64,000 nucleotides of DNA, from positions 1-64,000 of the forward strand of contig NZ_KZ983993.1 of NCBI RefSeq assembly GCF_003569785.1, given 5' to 3'. Source of the DNA: Leucobacter sp. wl10. Lineage in GTDB: Bacteria > Actinomycetota > Actinomycetes > Actinomycetales > Microbacteriaceae. The notes beneath the pieces are model-generated. The model saw only the letters and a program-made list of their open reading frames with translations, was not told the origin of the DNA and ran no database searches. The position numbers and the translations under genes were made by a program. Of the stretch, positions 26,957 through 35,941 are shown piece after piece (position 1 is the first letter of the stretch; the number at the start of each line of letters is the position of its first letter).

Positions 26957-28198
26957 ATGGAACACGACCCGCTCCGCATCGGCTTCGTCATGCTGCACAC
27001 CTCGCCGCTCGACGTGCCGGGCACGAAGGACGCCGGGGGGATGAACGTAGTGGTGCGCGCGCAGGCCGACGCCCTGGCGCGAGCCGGCCACGAGGTGCTG
27101 ATCTTCACCCGGCGCAGCGATCCGGCGCTGCCCCGCCGCACCGAGCTGCGGCCCGGCCTCACCGTGGTGCACCTCGACGCCGGCCCGGCACGCCTGCTGG
27201 CGAAGGGCGAGCACGAGGGCGTGATGGAGCGGTTCGGCGAGCTGCTCGACGCCGAGCTGCGGCGCAGCCCGGTGGATCTGCTGCACGCCGAGCACTGGTT
27301 CTCGGGCATCGCCGCGCTCCCCGTCGCCCGACGCTTCCGCATCCCGCTCGTGCAGAGCTACCACTCCATCGCCGCCCCGCCCGAGTCGCCCCTCGGCGAG
27401 GGCGAGCGCCCCGAATCGCCGGGGCGCCTCGCCGGGGAGCGCCTGCTCGCGCGCGAGGCGGATCTCGTGATCGCCGTGAGCAAGGCAGAGCGGCGCACCG
27501 TGCTCCAGCGGCTCGAGGGTGACGCGGACCGTGTGCGCGTGGTGCCCCTGGGGGTCGACACCGAGCTCTTCCACCCCTGCGTCAGACGGGAGTGCGACGA
27601 GGATCGCGACTGGCTGATCAGCGGCGGCCGCCCCGAGGCGATCGTGGTCGGCAGGCTGCACCCGCTGAAGGGCTTCGATCTCGTCATCGACGCCGTGGCG
27701 GCCATCGATCCGGATCGGCGCCCGGTGCTGCGCATCGTGGGCGCCCCGCCGCCCGACGGCGACGACTACGTGCGCGCGCTCCACGAGGCCGTCGCGCGCC
27801 ACGGGATGCTCGGCACCACCGCCTTCGACGGCGCGCTGCGCCGCAGCGACCTCGCGGAGCGGATCCACCGCGCCGACATCATGCTCGTGCCCTCGCACTC
27901 GGAGACCTTCGGGCTCGTCGCGCTCGAGGCGGCCGCCTCGGGGATCCCCGTGATCGCCCGCGATACCGGGGGTCTGCGCGAGGCCGTGGCCGACGGCGAG
28001 ACGGGGATGCTGATCCCCGGAGGCGAGGCCGGCGTCGACGATCCGCGCGCCTGGGCCGAGGCGATCGAGCGTCTGCTCGGCGACGAGGAACTGACCAAGC
28101 GCATGGGCGAGGCCGCCAGGGCCCACGCGCTGGGGCGCAGCTGGGACGTCTCCGCCGAGCGCCTGCTCGAGGTCTACCTCGAGTTGCTGGGGCGCTAG
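26957..28198 (+). CDS. GT4 glycosyltransferase, MshA-like
   Basis: A 413-residue GT-B glycosyltransferase. The N terminus IGFVMLHTSPLDVPGTKDAGGMNVVV closely follows the HTSPL...PGTGDAGGMNVYV hallmark of MshA, which joins UDP-GlcNAc to inositol 3-phosphate in the first step of mycothiol synthesis. The donor-site motif HSETFGLVALEAAASGIPV with the EX7E glutamates is complete near residues 315-335. The start at 26957 is supported by TACCCT (26945-26950) 6 nt upstream and the lack of an SD, i.e. a leaderless message; translation from 26912 would add a Cys5 extension. No other msh gene is nearby. Its position beside inositol genes may reflect use of inositol. Confidence 0.78.
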   Translation: MEHDPLRIGFVMLHTSPLDVPGTKDAGGMNVVVRAQADALARAGHEVLIFTRRSDPALPRRTELRPGLTVVHLDAGPARLLAKGEHEGVMERFGELLDAELRRSPVDLLHAEHWFSGIAALPVARRFRIPLVQSYHSIAAPPESPLGEGERPESPGRLAGERLLAREADLVIAVSKAERRTVLQRLEGDADRVRVVPLGVDTELFHPCVRRECDEDRDWLISGGRPEAIVVGRLHPLKGFDLVIDAVAAIDPDRRPVLRIVGAPPPDGDDYVRALHEAVARHGMLGTTAFDGALRRSDLAERIHRADIMLVPSHSETFGLVALEAAASGIPVIARDTGGLREAVADGETGMLIPGGEAGVDDPRAWAEAIERLLGDEELTKRMGEAARAHALGRSWDVSAERLLEVYLELLGR

Positions 28199-28379
28199 CC
28201 GTACCTCATCGGACGCTCTGCCGCGCTCCGGTGCTCGTCCGACCGACCCCGGCGGCCGCCCTCGGCCGCTGGCAGGCCGGCCCCTGGTCGGAGCGGGATC
28301 GCTCTCCGGACGGGATCCGGATTCCCGAGCTGAGCGAGGGTTTCCGAGCCGGGGGAGGATCGGGCGGACGCGGCGCGGG

Positions 28380-29138
28380 CTAGCGCGAGACGAGCGTCGT
28401 CTCGAAGGAGTAGAGATCCGGGCGGTAGCAGTGGTGGCCGGCCTCGACGACGCGCCCGCCGTGGTCGAAGGCCACGCGATCCATCGTCAGCAGCGGGCTG
28501 CCCTTCGCGATCTCGAGCAGTTCGTGCTCGTCGCCGTGCGTGCGCCGCGCTCCGATCACCTGGTTCGCGATCTTGATCGTGATGCCGCGCGCCCGCAGGA
28601 TCTCGTACAGGCCCTGCCGCTCGAGCTGCTCGGCCGTGAGGCCGGAGAACTCCGGGGGGAGGAGGTTCTCGAGGATCGCCATCGGGGTGCCGTCCGCGCT
28701 GCGCAGCCGGCGCAGTCGGGTGATCTCGTCCCCCGGCTCGACGTGGAGGCGCTGCGCCGCGTCCTCGTCCGCGATGACGCGCTCGAGCGAGAGCACCCTC
28801 GTCGAGGGGTGGTGCCCGGTGCGGGTGAGATCCTCGTGCAGACTCGTGAGCTCGACCGGCCGGCTCACGCGCGCCTGCACCACCTGGGTGCCGATGCCCC
28901 GGCGCCGCACGAGGAGGCCCTTGCTGACGAGCTCCTGGATGGCCCGGCGCACCGTGGGGCGCGAGAGGCCGAGGCGCTCGCCGATGGAGATCTCGTTCTC
29001 GAGCCGGGCGCCCGCGGGGATGACGCCTTCCCGGATCGCGCGCTCGAGGCGGCTGGAGATCTGGAAGTAGAGGGGGACCGGGCCGCTGCGGTCGAGGTCG
29101 GTGAACAGCTCGTCCGGCCACACGGGTGCGGAGCTCAT
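28380..29138 (-). CDS. iolR: GntR/UTRA (HutC-subgroup) repressor of inositol catabolism, IolR-like
   Basis: A 252-residue GntR protein of the HutC type. The winged helix-turn-helix at residues 15-85 has GERLGLSRPTVRRAIQELVSKGLLVRR. The UTRA effector domain (about 100-245) ends with DRVAFDHGGRVVEAGHHCYRPDLYSFETTL. The start at 29138 is chosen for AAGGAGG about 5 nt upstream. It is divergent from iolC, as IolR is in Corynebacterium glutamicum. Two palindromic sites (29190-29201 and 29251-29262) occupy the shared promoter region. The effector is probably inositol or a downstream intermediate (inference from known IolR proteins). Confidence 0.85.
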   Translation of the reverse strand: MSSAPVWPDELFTDLDRSGPVPLYFQISSRLERAIREGVIPAGARLENEISIGERLGLSRPTVRRAIQELVSKGLLVRRRGIGTQVVQARVSRPVELTSLHEDLTRTGHHPSTRVLSLERVIADEDAAQRLHVEPGDEITRLRRLRSADGTPMAILENLLPPEFSGLTAEQLERQGLYEILRARGITIKIANQVIGARRTHGDEHELLEIAKGSPLLTMDRVAFDHGGRVVEAGHHCYRPDLYSFETTLVSR

Positions 29139-29189
29139 GGTCCCTCCTTGGAGCATCGAGCGGCGCTGATCGGCCGATCCGGCGACGCT

Positions 29190-29201
29190 TTGTGAGGACA
29201 A
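29190..29201 (-). promoter_or_regulatory. IolR-type operator at the iolR promoter
   Basis: TTGTGAGGACAA (TTGT-4-ACAA). On the minus strand the hexamer TAATGT lies directly upstream as a probable -10, so binding would repress iolR. Confidence 0.65.
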
Positions 29202-29250
29202 CATTACCTCCTGGCGCCCATGACGGAGTGCACCGGAAACGTTCGTGCTA

Positions 29251-29262
29251 TTGTTAAGACAA
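29251..29262 (+). promoter_or_regulatory. IolR-type operator at the iolC promoter
   Basis: TTGTTAAGACAA is the best copy of the TTGTNNNNACAA motif in the window. It overlaps TATTGT, a likely -10, 51 bp before the iolC start. Read on the other strand it contains TGTCTTAACA, which fits the KGWCHTRACA motif I recall for C. glutamicum IolR (from memory). Confidence 0.7.
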
Positions 29263-29312
29263 ATGCAGCGGCGCAGCTCGCGCGGCGCGTCACCTCGGAA
29301 GGCGGGTAGCGA

Positions 29313-30266
29313 ATGTCGGAGCAGCGGCGTCCTGACGACGTGCTGGCGATGGGCAGGCTGGGAGTGGACATCTACCCGCTGCAGCAGGGGCCGCTCGAAG
29401 ACGTCGAAAGCTTCGGCAAATACCTCGGCGGCAGCGCGGCGAACGTCTCGGTGGCCGCCGCCAAGTACGGGCGCTCCGCCGCGCTGATCTCGCGCGTGGG
29501 CGACGACCCCTTCGGCCGCTACCTACTGCGAGAGCTCGATCGCCTCGGCGTCGATCCGCGCGAGGTGGGGGTCGACCCGCGGTACTCGACCCCCGTCACC
29601 TTCTGCGAGATCTTCCCGCCAGACGACTTCCCGCTGTACTTCTACCGGCAGCCCAAGGCCCCCGATCTGCAGATCGAGAGCGCGGACCTCGACCTCGACG
29701 CGGTGGGCGGGGCCAGGATCCTCTGGTTCACCCTCACCGGCCTGAGCGAGGAGCCGAGCCGCACCGCCCACCACGCCGCGCTCGAGGCGCGCGGGCGGCG
29801 GCGGCACACCGTCTTCGACCTCGACTACCGGCCCATGTTCTGGGAGGATCCCGCCGAGGCGTCCGCTCAGGCCGCTCTGGGGCTCGAGAAGTCGACGGTG
29901 GCGGTGGGCAATCGCGAGGAGTGCGAGGTCGCGGTCGGCGAGATCGAACCCGACCGCGCCGCCGACGCCCTGCTCGAGCGCGGCATCGAGCTCGCCATCG
30001 TGAAGCAGGGCCCCAAGGGCGTGCTGGCCAAGACCCGTGACGAGCGGGTCGAGGTGCCCCCGCACGTCGTCGACGTCGTTAACGGCCTCGGGTCGGGCGA
30101 CGCCTTCGGCGGCGCGCTCTGCCACGGCCTGCTCGAGGGGTGGGGTCTCGAGCGCGTGCTCCGCTTCGCCAACGTGGCGGGCGCGATCGTGGCCACTCGT
30201 CTCGAGTGCTCCACGGCCATGCCCGAGGCGGCCGAGGTCGAAGCCGTTCTGGCGGAGGGAGCCTGA
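29313..30266 (+). CDS. iolC: 5-dehydro-2-deoxygluconokinase IolC
   Basis: A 317-residue PfkB/ribokinase-family kinase. The N-terminal PfkB motif is YLGGSAANVSVAAAKYG. The C-terminal motif VVNGLGSGDAFGGALCHG holds the catalytic Asp and the anion hole. ALISRVGDDPFGRYLLREL matches IolC closely. It phosphorylates 2-deoxy-5-keto-gluconate in the cytoplasm, the fifth step of inositol breakdown. It heads an operon with only 1 nt between its stop and the next gene and lies opposite the IolR-like repressor. GGAAGG lies upstream of the ATG. Confidence 0.92.
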   Translation: MSEQRRPDDVLAMGRLGVDIYPLQQGPLEDVESFGKYLGGSAANVSVAAAKYGRSAALISRVGDDPFGRYLLRELDRLGVDPREVGVDPRYSTPVTFCEIFPPDDFPLYFYRQPKAPDLQIESADLDLDAVGGARILWFTLTGLSEEPSRTAHHAALEARGRRRHTVFDLDYRPMFWEDPAEASAQAALGLEKSTVAVGNREECEVAVGEIEPDRAADALLERGIELAIVKQGPKGVLAKTRDERVEVPPHVVDVVNGLGSGDAFGGALCHGLLEGWGLERVLRFANVAGAIVATRLECSTAMPEAAEVEAVLAEGA

Positions 30267-30267
30267 G

Positions 30268-31170
30268 ATGGCCGAACGAGTGGTGGACGAAGCCGGCTTC
30301 GAGCGCCTGCGCGAGATCCGCGCGGCCGACCCCGCGGCCGTCGGCCGGGCCCTCGCGGGGCGCAAGCGCCGCGAGGTGATCCGCGGCGACGGCAGGCTCT
30401 TCATCGTGGCCGCCGATCACCCGGCCCGCGGCGCCGTCGCGGTCGGGTCGAACCCCACCGCCATGGCCGACCGCTACGAGCTGCTCGAGCGCATGGCGCT
30501 CGCCGTCTCGCGTCCCGGCGTCGACGGCGTGCTCGGCACCCCCGACGTCATCGACGACCTCGCGGCGCTCGGCCTGCTCGAAGACAAGATCGTGGTGGGC
30601 TCCATGAATCGCGGCGGCCTGCGCGGCGCCTCGTTCGAGATGGACGACCGCTACACCGCTTACGACGTGCCCGCCATGAAGCGGCAGGGCATCGACTTCG
30701 CGAAGACCCTCATCCGCGTCGACCTGGACGACGCGGGCACCGCCTCCACGCTCGAGGCCACGGCCAGGGCCGTCGACGCGGCGGCCGCGGCCGAGCTGCC
30801 CATCATGCTCGAGCCCTTCATGAGCCGCCGGATCGACGGCAGGGTGGTCAACGACCTCTCGGCCGACGCGGTGATCCTCTCGACCGCCATCGCCTCCGGT
30901 CTCGGCAACTCGAGCGCCTACACCTGGATGAAGCTGCCGGTGGTGCACGACATGGAGCGCGTGATGGCGGCCACCACCATGCCGACGCTGCTGCTCGGCG
31001 GCGACAACGGCGGCGATCCCGACGAGACCTTCACCTCGTGGGAGCGGGCGCTCGCGCTGCCCGGCGTGCGCGGCCTCACCGTCGGCCGCACGCTCCTCTA
31101 CCCGCACGACGACGACGTGGCGGCGGCCGTCGACACCGCCGCGCGCCTCGTGCACCGGGGTCTCGCGTAG
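30268..31170 (+). CDS. Class I aldolase-like protein of the iol operon (Cgl/cg0198 type, IolJ-analogous)
   Basis: A 300-residue TIM-barrel protein related to deoxyribose-phosphate/class I aldolases. LFIVAADHPARGA near residue 45 and LIRVDLDDAGTASTLEATARAVDAAAA in the middle are typical. A candidate Schiff-base Lys lies in TWMKLPVVHDMERVM. In actinobacterial iol operons a protein of this type stands between iolC and iolA, where Bacillus has the IolJ aldolase that splits 2-deoxy-5-keto-gluconate 6-phosphate into dihydroxyacetone phosphate and malonate semialdehyde. The same role is likely here by position, but I have not seen it proven. The gap to iolC is 1 nt. Confidence 0.75.
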   Translation: MAERVVDEAGFERLREIRAADPAAVGRALAGRKRREVIRGDGRLFIVAADHPARGAVAVGSNPTAMADRYELLERMALAVSRPGVDGVLGTPDVIDDLAALGLLEDKIVVGSMNRGGLRGASFEMDDRYTAYDVPAMKRQGIDFAKTLIRVDLDDAGTASTLEATARAVDAAAAAELPIMLEPFMSRRIDGRVVNDLSADAVILSTAIASGLGNSSAYTWMKLPVVHDMERVMAATTMPTLLLGGDNGGDPDETFTSWERALALPGVRGLTVGRTLLYPHDDDVAAAVDTAARLVHRGLA

Positions 31171-31295
31171 CGCGGGGTCGGAGCGCGTCGCAGATCCGAT
31201 CGCCCCGACCCTCCCGCGAAAGCCCGTTTACCGATAAGAATGTCAGTGGCTCCGCGCAGAATACGCGGACACACACCTCCACCGAAGGGAACCCC

Positions 31296-32807
31296 ATGAG
31301 CACCGACCTCCCCGTGATCCCGCACTGGATCGACGGCGCCCGCCGCGAGTCGGCGAGCGGCCGCACCGCCCCCGTCTACAACCCCGCCACCGGTGAGGTG
31401 CAGGCGCACGTCGCGCTGGCCGACGAGGCCGAGATCGCCGAGGCCGTCTCCTCGGCGCGGCGCGGCTTCGAGCTGTGGAGCGAGATGTCGATGGCGAAGC
31501 GCCAGAACGTCATCTTCAAGTTCCGCGAGCTGCTGAACGCGCGCAAGAGCGAGCTCGGCGCGATCATCACGGCCGAGCACGGCAAGGTGCTCTCGGACGC
31601 CATGGGCGAGATCCTCCGCGGCCAGGAGGTCGTGGAGCTCGCGACCGGCTTCCCCCACCTCATCAAGGGAGCGTTCTCCGAGAACGCGTCGACCGGCATC
31701 GACGTCTACTCGATCAAGCAGCCGATCGGCGTGGCCGGCATCATCTCGCCCTTCAACTTCCCCGCCATGGTGCCGATGTGGTTCTTCCCGATCGCCATCG
31801 CCGCGGGCAACGCGGTCATCGTGAAGCCGAGCGAGAAGGATCCCTCGGCATCGCTGTGGCTCGCCGAGCTGTGGAAGGAAGCCGGTCTGCCCGACGGCGT
31901 GTTCACCGTGCTCAACGGGGACAAGCTCGCCGTCGACGGCCTGCTCACCTCGCCCGACGTCGACTCGATCTCGTTCGTCGGCTCGACCCCGATCGCCCAG
32001 TACATCTACGAGACCGCCTCGAAGCACGGCAAGCGCGTGCAGGCGCTCGGCGGCGCGAAGAACCACATGCTGGTGCTCCCCGACGCCGACCTCGACCTCG
32101 TCGCCGACCAGGCCATCAACGCGGGCTACGGCGCCGCGGGCGAGCGGTGCATGGCGATCTCCGTCGTGCTGGCCGTCGAGCCGGTCGCCGACGAGCTGAT
32201 CGAGAAGGTCAAGGAGCGCATCGCGAAGCTCAGCATCGGCAACGGAGCGTCGACCCCCGAGCCCGACATGGGCCCGCTCATCACCGACGTGCACCGCGAC
32301 AAGGTCACGGGCTACATCGACATCGCGGAGCAGGACGGCGCGACCATCGTCGTCGACGGCCGCGACTTCACGGTCGACGGCCACGAGGGCGGCTTCTTCG
32401 TCGGTCCCACGCTCATCGACAACCTCCCCACGACCTCGCGCGCCTACACCGAGGAGATCTTCGGCCCGGTGCTCGAGATCGTGCGCGTCAAGACCTTCGA
32501 GGAGGGCGTGAACCTCATCAACTCGGGCGCGTTCGGCAACGGCACCGCCATCTTCACGAACGACGGCGGCGCGGCCCGCCGCTTCCAGCACGAGATCCAG
32601 GTCGGCATGATCGGCATCAACGTGCCGATCCCGGTGCCGGTCGCCTACCACTCCTTCGGCGGCTGGAAGGCCTCGCTGTTCGGCGACTCGAAGGCGTACG
32701 GCGTGCAGGGCTTCGAGTTCTTCACCCGCGAGAAGGCGATCACCAGCCGCTGGCTCGATCCCGCCACCCACGGCGGCATCAACCTCGGATTCCCGCAGAA
32801 CGACTGA
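31296..32807 (+). CDS. iolA: (Methyl)malonate-semialdehyde dehydrogenase (acylating) IolA
   Basis: A 503-residue CoA-acylating ALDH. SPFNFPAMVPMWFFPIAIAAGN is the signature of methylmalonate-semialdehyde dehydrogenases. The nucleophile Cys is in GAAGERCMAISV, and the usual general-base Glu is replaced in QALGGAKNHMLVLPDAD, as expected for acylating members. The C-terminal segment FGGWKASLFGDSKAYGVQGFEFFTREK is diagnostic. It converts malonate semialdehyde to acetyl-CoA and CO2 at the end of the inositol pathway. GAAGGGA precedes the ATG at 31296; a 125-bp gap separates it from the aldolase gene. Confidence 0.94.
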   Translation: MSTDLPVIPHWIDGARRESASGRTAPVYNPATGEVQAHVALADEAEIAEAVSSARRGFELWSEMSMAKRQNVIFKFRELLNARKSELGAIITAEHGKVLSDAMGEILRGQEVVELATGFPHLIKGAFSENASTGIDVYSIKQPIGVAGIISPFNFPAMVPMWFFPIAIAAGNAVIVKPSEKDPSASLWLAELWKEAGLPDGVFTVLNGDKLAVDGLLTSPDVDSISFVGSTPIAQYIYETASKHGKRVQALGGAKNHMLVLPDADLDLVADQAINAGYGAAGERCMAISVVLAVEPVADELIEKVKERIAKLSIGNGASTPEPDMGPLITDVHRDKVTGYIDIAEQDGATIVVDGRDFTVDGHEGGFFVGPTLIDNLPTTSRAYTEEIFGPVLEIVRVKTFEEGVNLINSGAFGNGTAIFTNDGGAARRFQHEIQVGMIGINVPIPVPVAYHSFGGWKASLFGDSKAYGVQGFEFFTREKAITSRWLDPATHGGINLGFPQND

Positions 32808-32829
32808 GAACGACGGAGAGAGGGGCGAC

Positions 32830-33783
32830 ATGACGCAGCAGGCCGAGCGCTGGTTCCACCGCCGCGGCGAGCTCGCCGAGGGCGGTTGGGAGACCGTGGT
32901 CGACGAGCGCATCCCGGGCTGGGAGCACACCGGCATTCGAGTGGGCAGGCTCGAGCGGGGAGAGTCCCTCGAACTCGAGGGCACCGGCGTCGAGCGTCTG
33001 ATCGTTCCTCTCTGCGGCTCGTTCTCGGTGACGCACGCCGAGAACGGCGAGCAGACGGTCACCGAGCTCGTCGGCCGCGCCTCCGTGTTCGACGGCCCGA
33101 CCGACGTGCTCTATCTCTCGGCCGCGGCGACGGGCGCCGTCACGGCGACCTCCGGGGGCCAGAGCCGCTTCCTCGTGGCCACCTCGCCGGTGCCCCTCGA
33201 CGGCGCGTACCCCGTCCGGCCCTCGCGGTACATGCCGGTCGAGGAGGTGCCGGTCGAGCTGCGCGGTGCCGGCGCCTCGAGCCGCCAGGTGCACAACTTC
33301 GGCCGCAAGGAGGCGCTCGACGCGGCCCGCTTCATCGTGGTCGAGGTGATCACGCCGGCCGAGAACTGGTCGTCGTATCCGCCCCACAAGCACGACGAGC
33401 ACAACCCCGGCCACGAGTCGCAGCTCGAGGAGATCTACTACTTCGAGGTCGCGCCCGCCGAGGGCGCGCCCGAGGGCGTGAGCGAGGAGCACGCCTTCGG
33501 CCTGTTCAGCACCTACTCGTCGCCCGCGGGGCGGATCGAGATCGACTCCCAGGTGAAGACCGGCGACGTCGCTCTCGTGCCGTACGGCTATCACGGCCCC
33601 GCGGTCGCGGCGCCGGGCTACGACATGTACTACCTCAACGTGATGGCCGGGCCCGATCCCGAGCGCACCTGGCTCATCAGCGACGACCCCGCCCACGGCT
33701 GGGTGCGCAACGCCTGGGAGGGCCAGCAGCTCGATTCCAGGCTCCCCTTCACCGCCCGCACCGACACGGAGGCCGCACGATGA
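32830..33783 (+). CDS. iolB: 5-deoxy-glucuronate isomerase IolB
   Basis: A 317-residue double-cupin isomerase (KduI/IolB family). Metal ligands are visible in SSYPPHKHDEHN and ESQLEEIYYFEV, with a late His in YGYHGPAVAAPGYDMYYLNVMAG. It turns 5-deoxy-glucuronate into 2-deoxy-5-keto-gluconate, the substrate of IolC. The gene lies 22 nt after iolA and overlaps iolD by ATGA, so it is in the middle of the iolC-iolD transcript. GGAGAGAGGGG precedes the start. Confidence 0.93.
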   Translation: MTQQAERWFHRRGELAEGGWETVVDERIPGWEHTGIRVGRLERGESLELEGTGVERLIVPLCGSFSVTHAENGEQTVTELVGRASVFDGPTDVLYLSAAATGAVTATSGGQSRFLVATSPVPLDGAYPVRPSRYMPVEEVPVELRGAGASSRQVHNFGRKEALDAARFIVVEVITPAENWSSYPPHKHDEHNPGHESQLEEIYYFEVAPAEGAPEGVSEEHAFGLFSTYSSPAGRIEIDSQVKTGDVALVPYGYHGPAVAAPGYDMYYLNVMAGPDPERTWLISDDPAHGWVRNAWEGQQLDSRLPFTARTDTEAAR

Positions 33784-35705
33784 CCACCCGTCGAATGACC
33801 GTCAGCCAGGCGCTCGTCGAGTTCCTGGCGAATCAGTGGACGGTCGATCGCGCCGTCGACGGCACCGGGATCCGCGAGCGCACCATCCCGGGCACCTTCG
33901 GCATCTTCGGCCACGGCAACGTCGCAGGCGTGGGTCAGGCGCTCAAGCAGCTCAATGTCGATCGGCCGGATCTCATGCCCTACTACCAGGCCCGCAACGA
34001 GCAGGCGATGGTGCACCAGGCGGTGGGCTACGCCCGCATGCACCGACGCCGCGGCACCTACGCGGCCGCAGCCTCCGTCGGCCCGGGCGCCACGAACCTG
34101 CTGACGGGCGCGGCCCTCGCGACGACCAACCGCCTGCCCGCGCTGCTGCTGCCGAGCGACACCTTCGCCACGCGCGTCGCCGATCCGGTGCTGCAGCAGC
34201 TCGAGCAGCCGCACGACATCGGGCTCACCGTCAACGACGCGTTCCGGCCCGTCTCCAAGTTCTTCGACCGCGTGCAGCGCCCCGAGCAGCTGTTCTCGAT
34301 CGCGCTCGCCGCGATGCGCGTGCTCACGGATCCCGCCGAGACGGGCGCCGTGACGATCGCGCTACCCGAGGACGTGCAGGCCGAGGCGATGGACGTGCCG
34401 ATCGAGTTCCTGCAGCCGCGGGAGTGGCGGATCCGCCGGCCACGACCCGAGCGCGACGCGCTCGCCGCGGCGGTGCGGGCGATCCGCGAGGCGAAGCGGC
34501 CGCTCATCGTGGCGGGCGGAGGGGTGCTCTACTCCGGCGCCGAGGAGCAGCTGCGCGCGTTCGTCGAGGCGACAGGCATCCCCGTCGGAACCTCGCAGGC
34601 GGGCGGGGGCGTGCTCACGTGGGATCACCCGCAGAACCTCGGCGGCATCGGCGCGACCGGCACGCTCGCGGCGAATCGGATCGCGGCCGAGGCCGACCTG
34701 ATCATCGGGATCGGCACGCGCTACAGCGACTTCACGACCGCGTCGCGCACCGCGTTCCAGAACCCCGACGTGCGCTTCGTGAACATCAACGTGGCGTCGT
34801 TCGACGCCCACAAGCACGGCACGCAGCTCCCCGTGGTCGCCGACGCCCGCGAGGCGATCCTCGAGCTCTCGGACGAGCTCGCCGATCTGCGCGTCGACGC
34901 CGACTATGCCGAGCGCGTCGCGCGCGAGAAGGCCGAGTGGGACGCGACCGTGGACGAGGCCTTCGCGCCCTCCGGGCTCACGCTGCCAGGCCAGCCCGAG
35001 ATCATCGGCGCTGTGCAGCAGGCCTCCGCGCCCGAGGACGTGATCGTGCAGGCGGCGGGATCGCTGCCGGGCGACCTGCACAAGCTGTGGCGGGTGCGCG
35101 ACCCGCTCGGCTACCACGTCGAGTACGCCTACTCGTGCATGGGCTACGAGATCGCGGGCGGCCTCGGTGCGAAGCGCGGCCTGCTCGCCGATGGCGACGA
35201 CCGCGACGTGATCGTGATGGTGGGCGACGGCTCGTATCTCATGCTCAACACCGAGCTCGTCACGGCGGTGGCCGAGGGCATCAAGATCATCGTGATCCTC
35301 ATCCAGAACCACGGCTACGCCTCGATCGGCCACCTCTCGGAGACCGTGGGATCGGAGCGTTTCGGCACCTGGTACCGCTCCTACGACGAGGACGCGAAGA
35401 ACTTCCAGGGCGGCGGGATCCTGCCGGTCGACCTCGCGATGAACGCGCGCAGCTACGGCATGGACGTCATCGAGGTCGAACCCGGCGCTTCGGCGATCGA
35501 GGATCTGCAGGCCGCGATCGCCACCGCGAAGGCGTCGGACCGCGCCACGTTCATCCACATCAACAGCGACCCGCTCATCTACGCGCCCGACGGCGCGGGC
35601 TGGTGGGACGTGCCGGTGCCGCAGGTGTCGACGCTCGAGTCGACGCAGCGCGCCCGCGCGGAGTACGAGGAGCAGGTGGCCGCGCAGAAGCCGCTGCTGG
35701 GCTGA
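33780..35705 (+). CDS. iolD: 3D-(3,5/4)-trihydroxycyclohexane-1,2-dione hydrolase IolD
   Basis: A 641-residue thiamine-diphosphate enzyme that opens the cyclohexane ring. The catalytic Glu lies in YQARNEQAMVHQAVGYA. The TPP/Mg motif is VGDGSYLMLNTELV followed by QNHGYASIG near residues 480-520. The central domain and VQAAGSLPGDLHKLW are typical of IolD. Its product, 5-deoxy-glucuronate, goes to IolB. The start overlaps the iolB stop by 4 bp. Directly downstream, the conserved order iolD-iolE is broken by a hairpin repeat and a Fic gene. Confidence 0.94.
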   Translation: MTTRRMTVSQALVEFLANQWTVDRAVDGTGIRERTIPGTFGIFGHGNVAGVGQALKQLNVDRPDLMPYYQARNEQAMVHQAVGYARMHRRRGTYAAAASVGPGATNLLTGAALATTNRLPALLLPSDTFATRVADPVLQQLEQPHDIGLTVNDAFRPVSKFFDRVQRPEQLFSIALAAMRVLTDPAETGAVTIALPEDVQAEAMDVPIEFLQPREWRIRRPRPERDALAAAVRAIREAKRPLIVAGGGVLYSGAEEQLRAFVEATGIPVGTSQAGGGVLTWDHPQNLGGIGATGTLAANRIAAEADLIIGIGTRYSDFTTASRTAFQNPDVRFVNINVASFDAHKHGTQLPVVADAREAILELSDELADLRVDADYAERVAREKAEWDATVDEAFAPSGLTLPGQPEIIGAVQQASAPEDVIVQAAGSLPGDLHKLWRVRDPLGYHVEYAYSCMGYEIAGGLGAKRGLLADGDDRDVIVMVGDGSYLMLNTELVTAVAEGIKIIVILIQNHGYASIGHLSETVGSERFGTWYRSYDEDAKNFQGGGILPVDLAMNARSYGMDVIEVEPGASAIEDLQAAIATAKASDRATFIHINSDPLIYAPDGAGWWDVPVPQVSTLESTQRARAEYEEQVAAQKPLLG

Positions 35706-35737
35706 GGCGCGGGGTCCGGGATCGGGGCCGCCGTTTG

Positions 35738-35803
35738 TATGGGATCTGCGGAAGATATGCGATTCAAGCCGGCGGATCGGGCATATCTTCCGCAGATCCT
35801 ATA
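35738..35803. repeat. Dispersed hairpin repeat family A, copy 1
   Basis: Arms of 23 nt (35738-35760 and 35781-35803) are complementary with one mismatch and flank a 20-nt loop. The core GGATCTGCGGAAGATATGC is perfectly paired. Related copies lie at 40495-40558 and 51247-51313. Placed 33 bp after iolD, it may also act as a terminator. Confidence 0.85.
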
Positions 35804-35907
35804 TCTTTCGACCGCGCTCGCTGGGACCGTCGGTTCTCGTGCGTGGCATTCTCGATCCGCCCCGGGAGAAGGCTTCTGCGGGCGGGCAGCGATAGCAAAA
35901 TCAAACA

Positions 35908-35930
35908 AAACAAAACAAAGAGTTTTGTTT
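35908..35930 (-). terminator. AT-rich palindrome at the end of the Fic gene
   Basis: AAACAAAAC (35908-35916) and GTTTTGTTT (35922-35930) form a 9-bp stem with a 5-nt loop. On the minus strand a T-rich tail follows, so it may terminate the Fic transcript. The tract 35894-35932 resembles the sequence at the other end of the gene (37335-37362), with AGCAAAAT on one side and TTTTGTTTC on the other. Confidence 0.5.
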
Positions 35931-35941
35931 CGTGCGTATCT

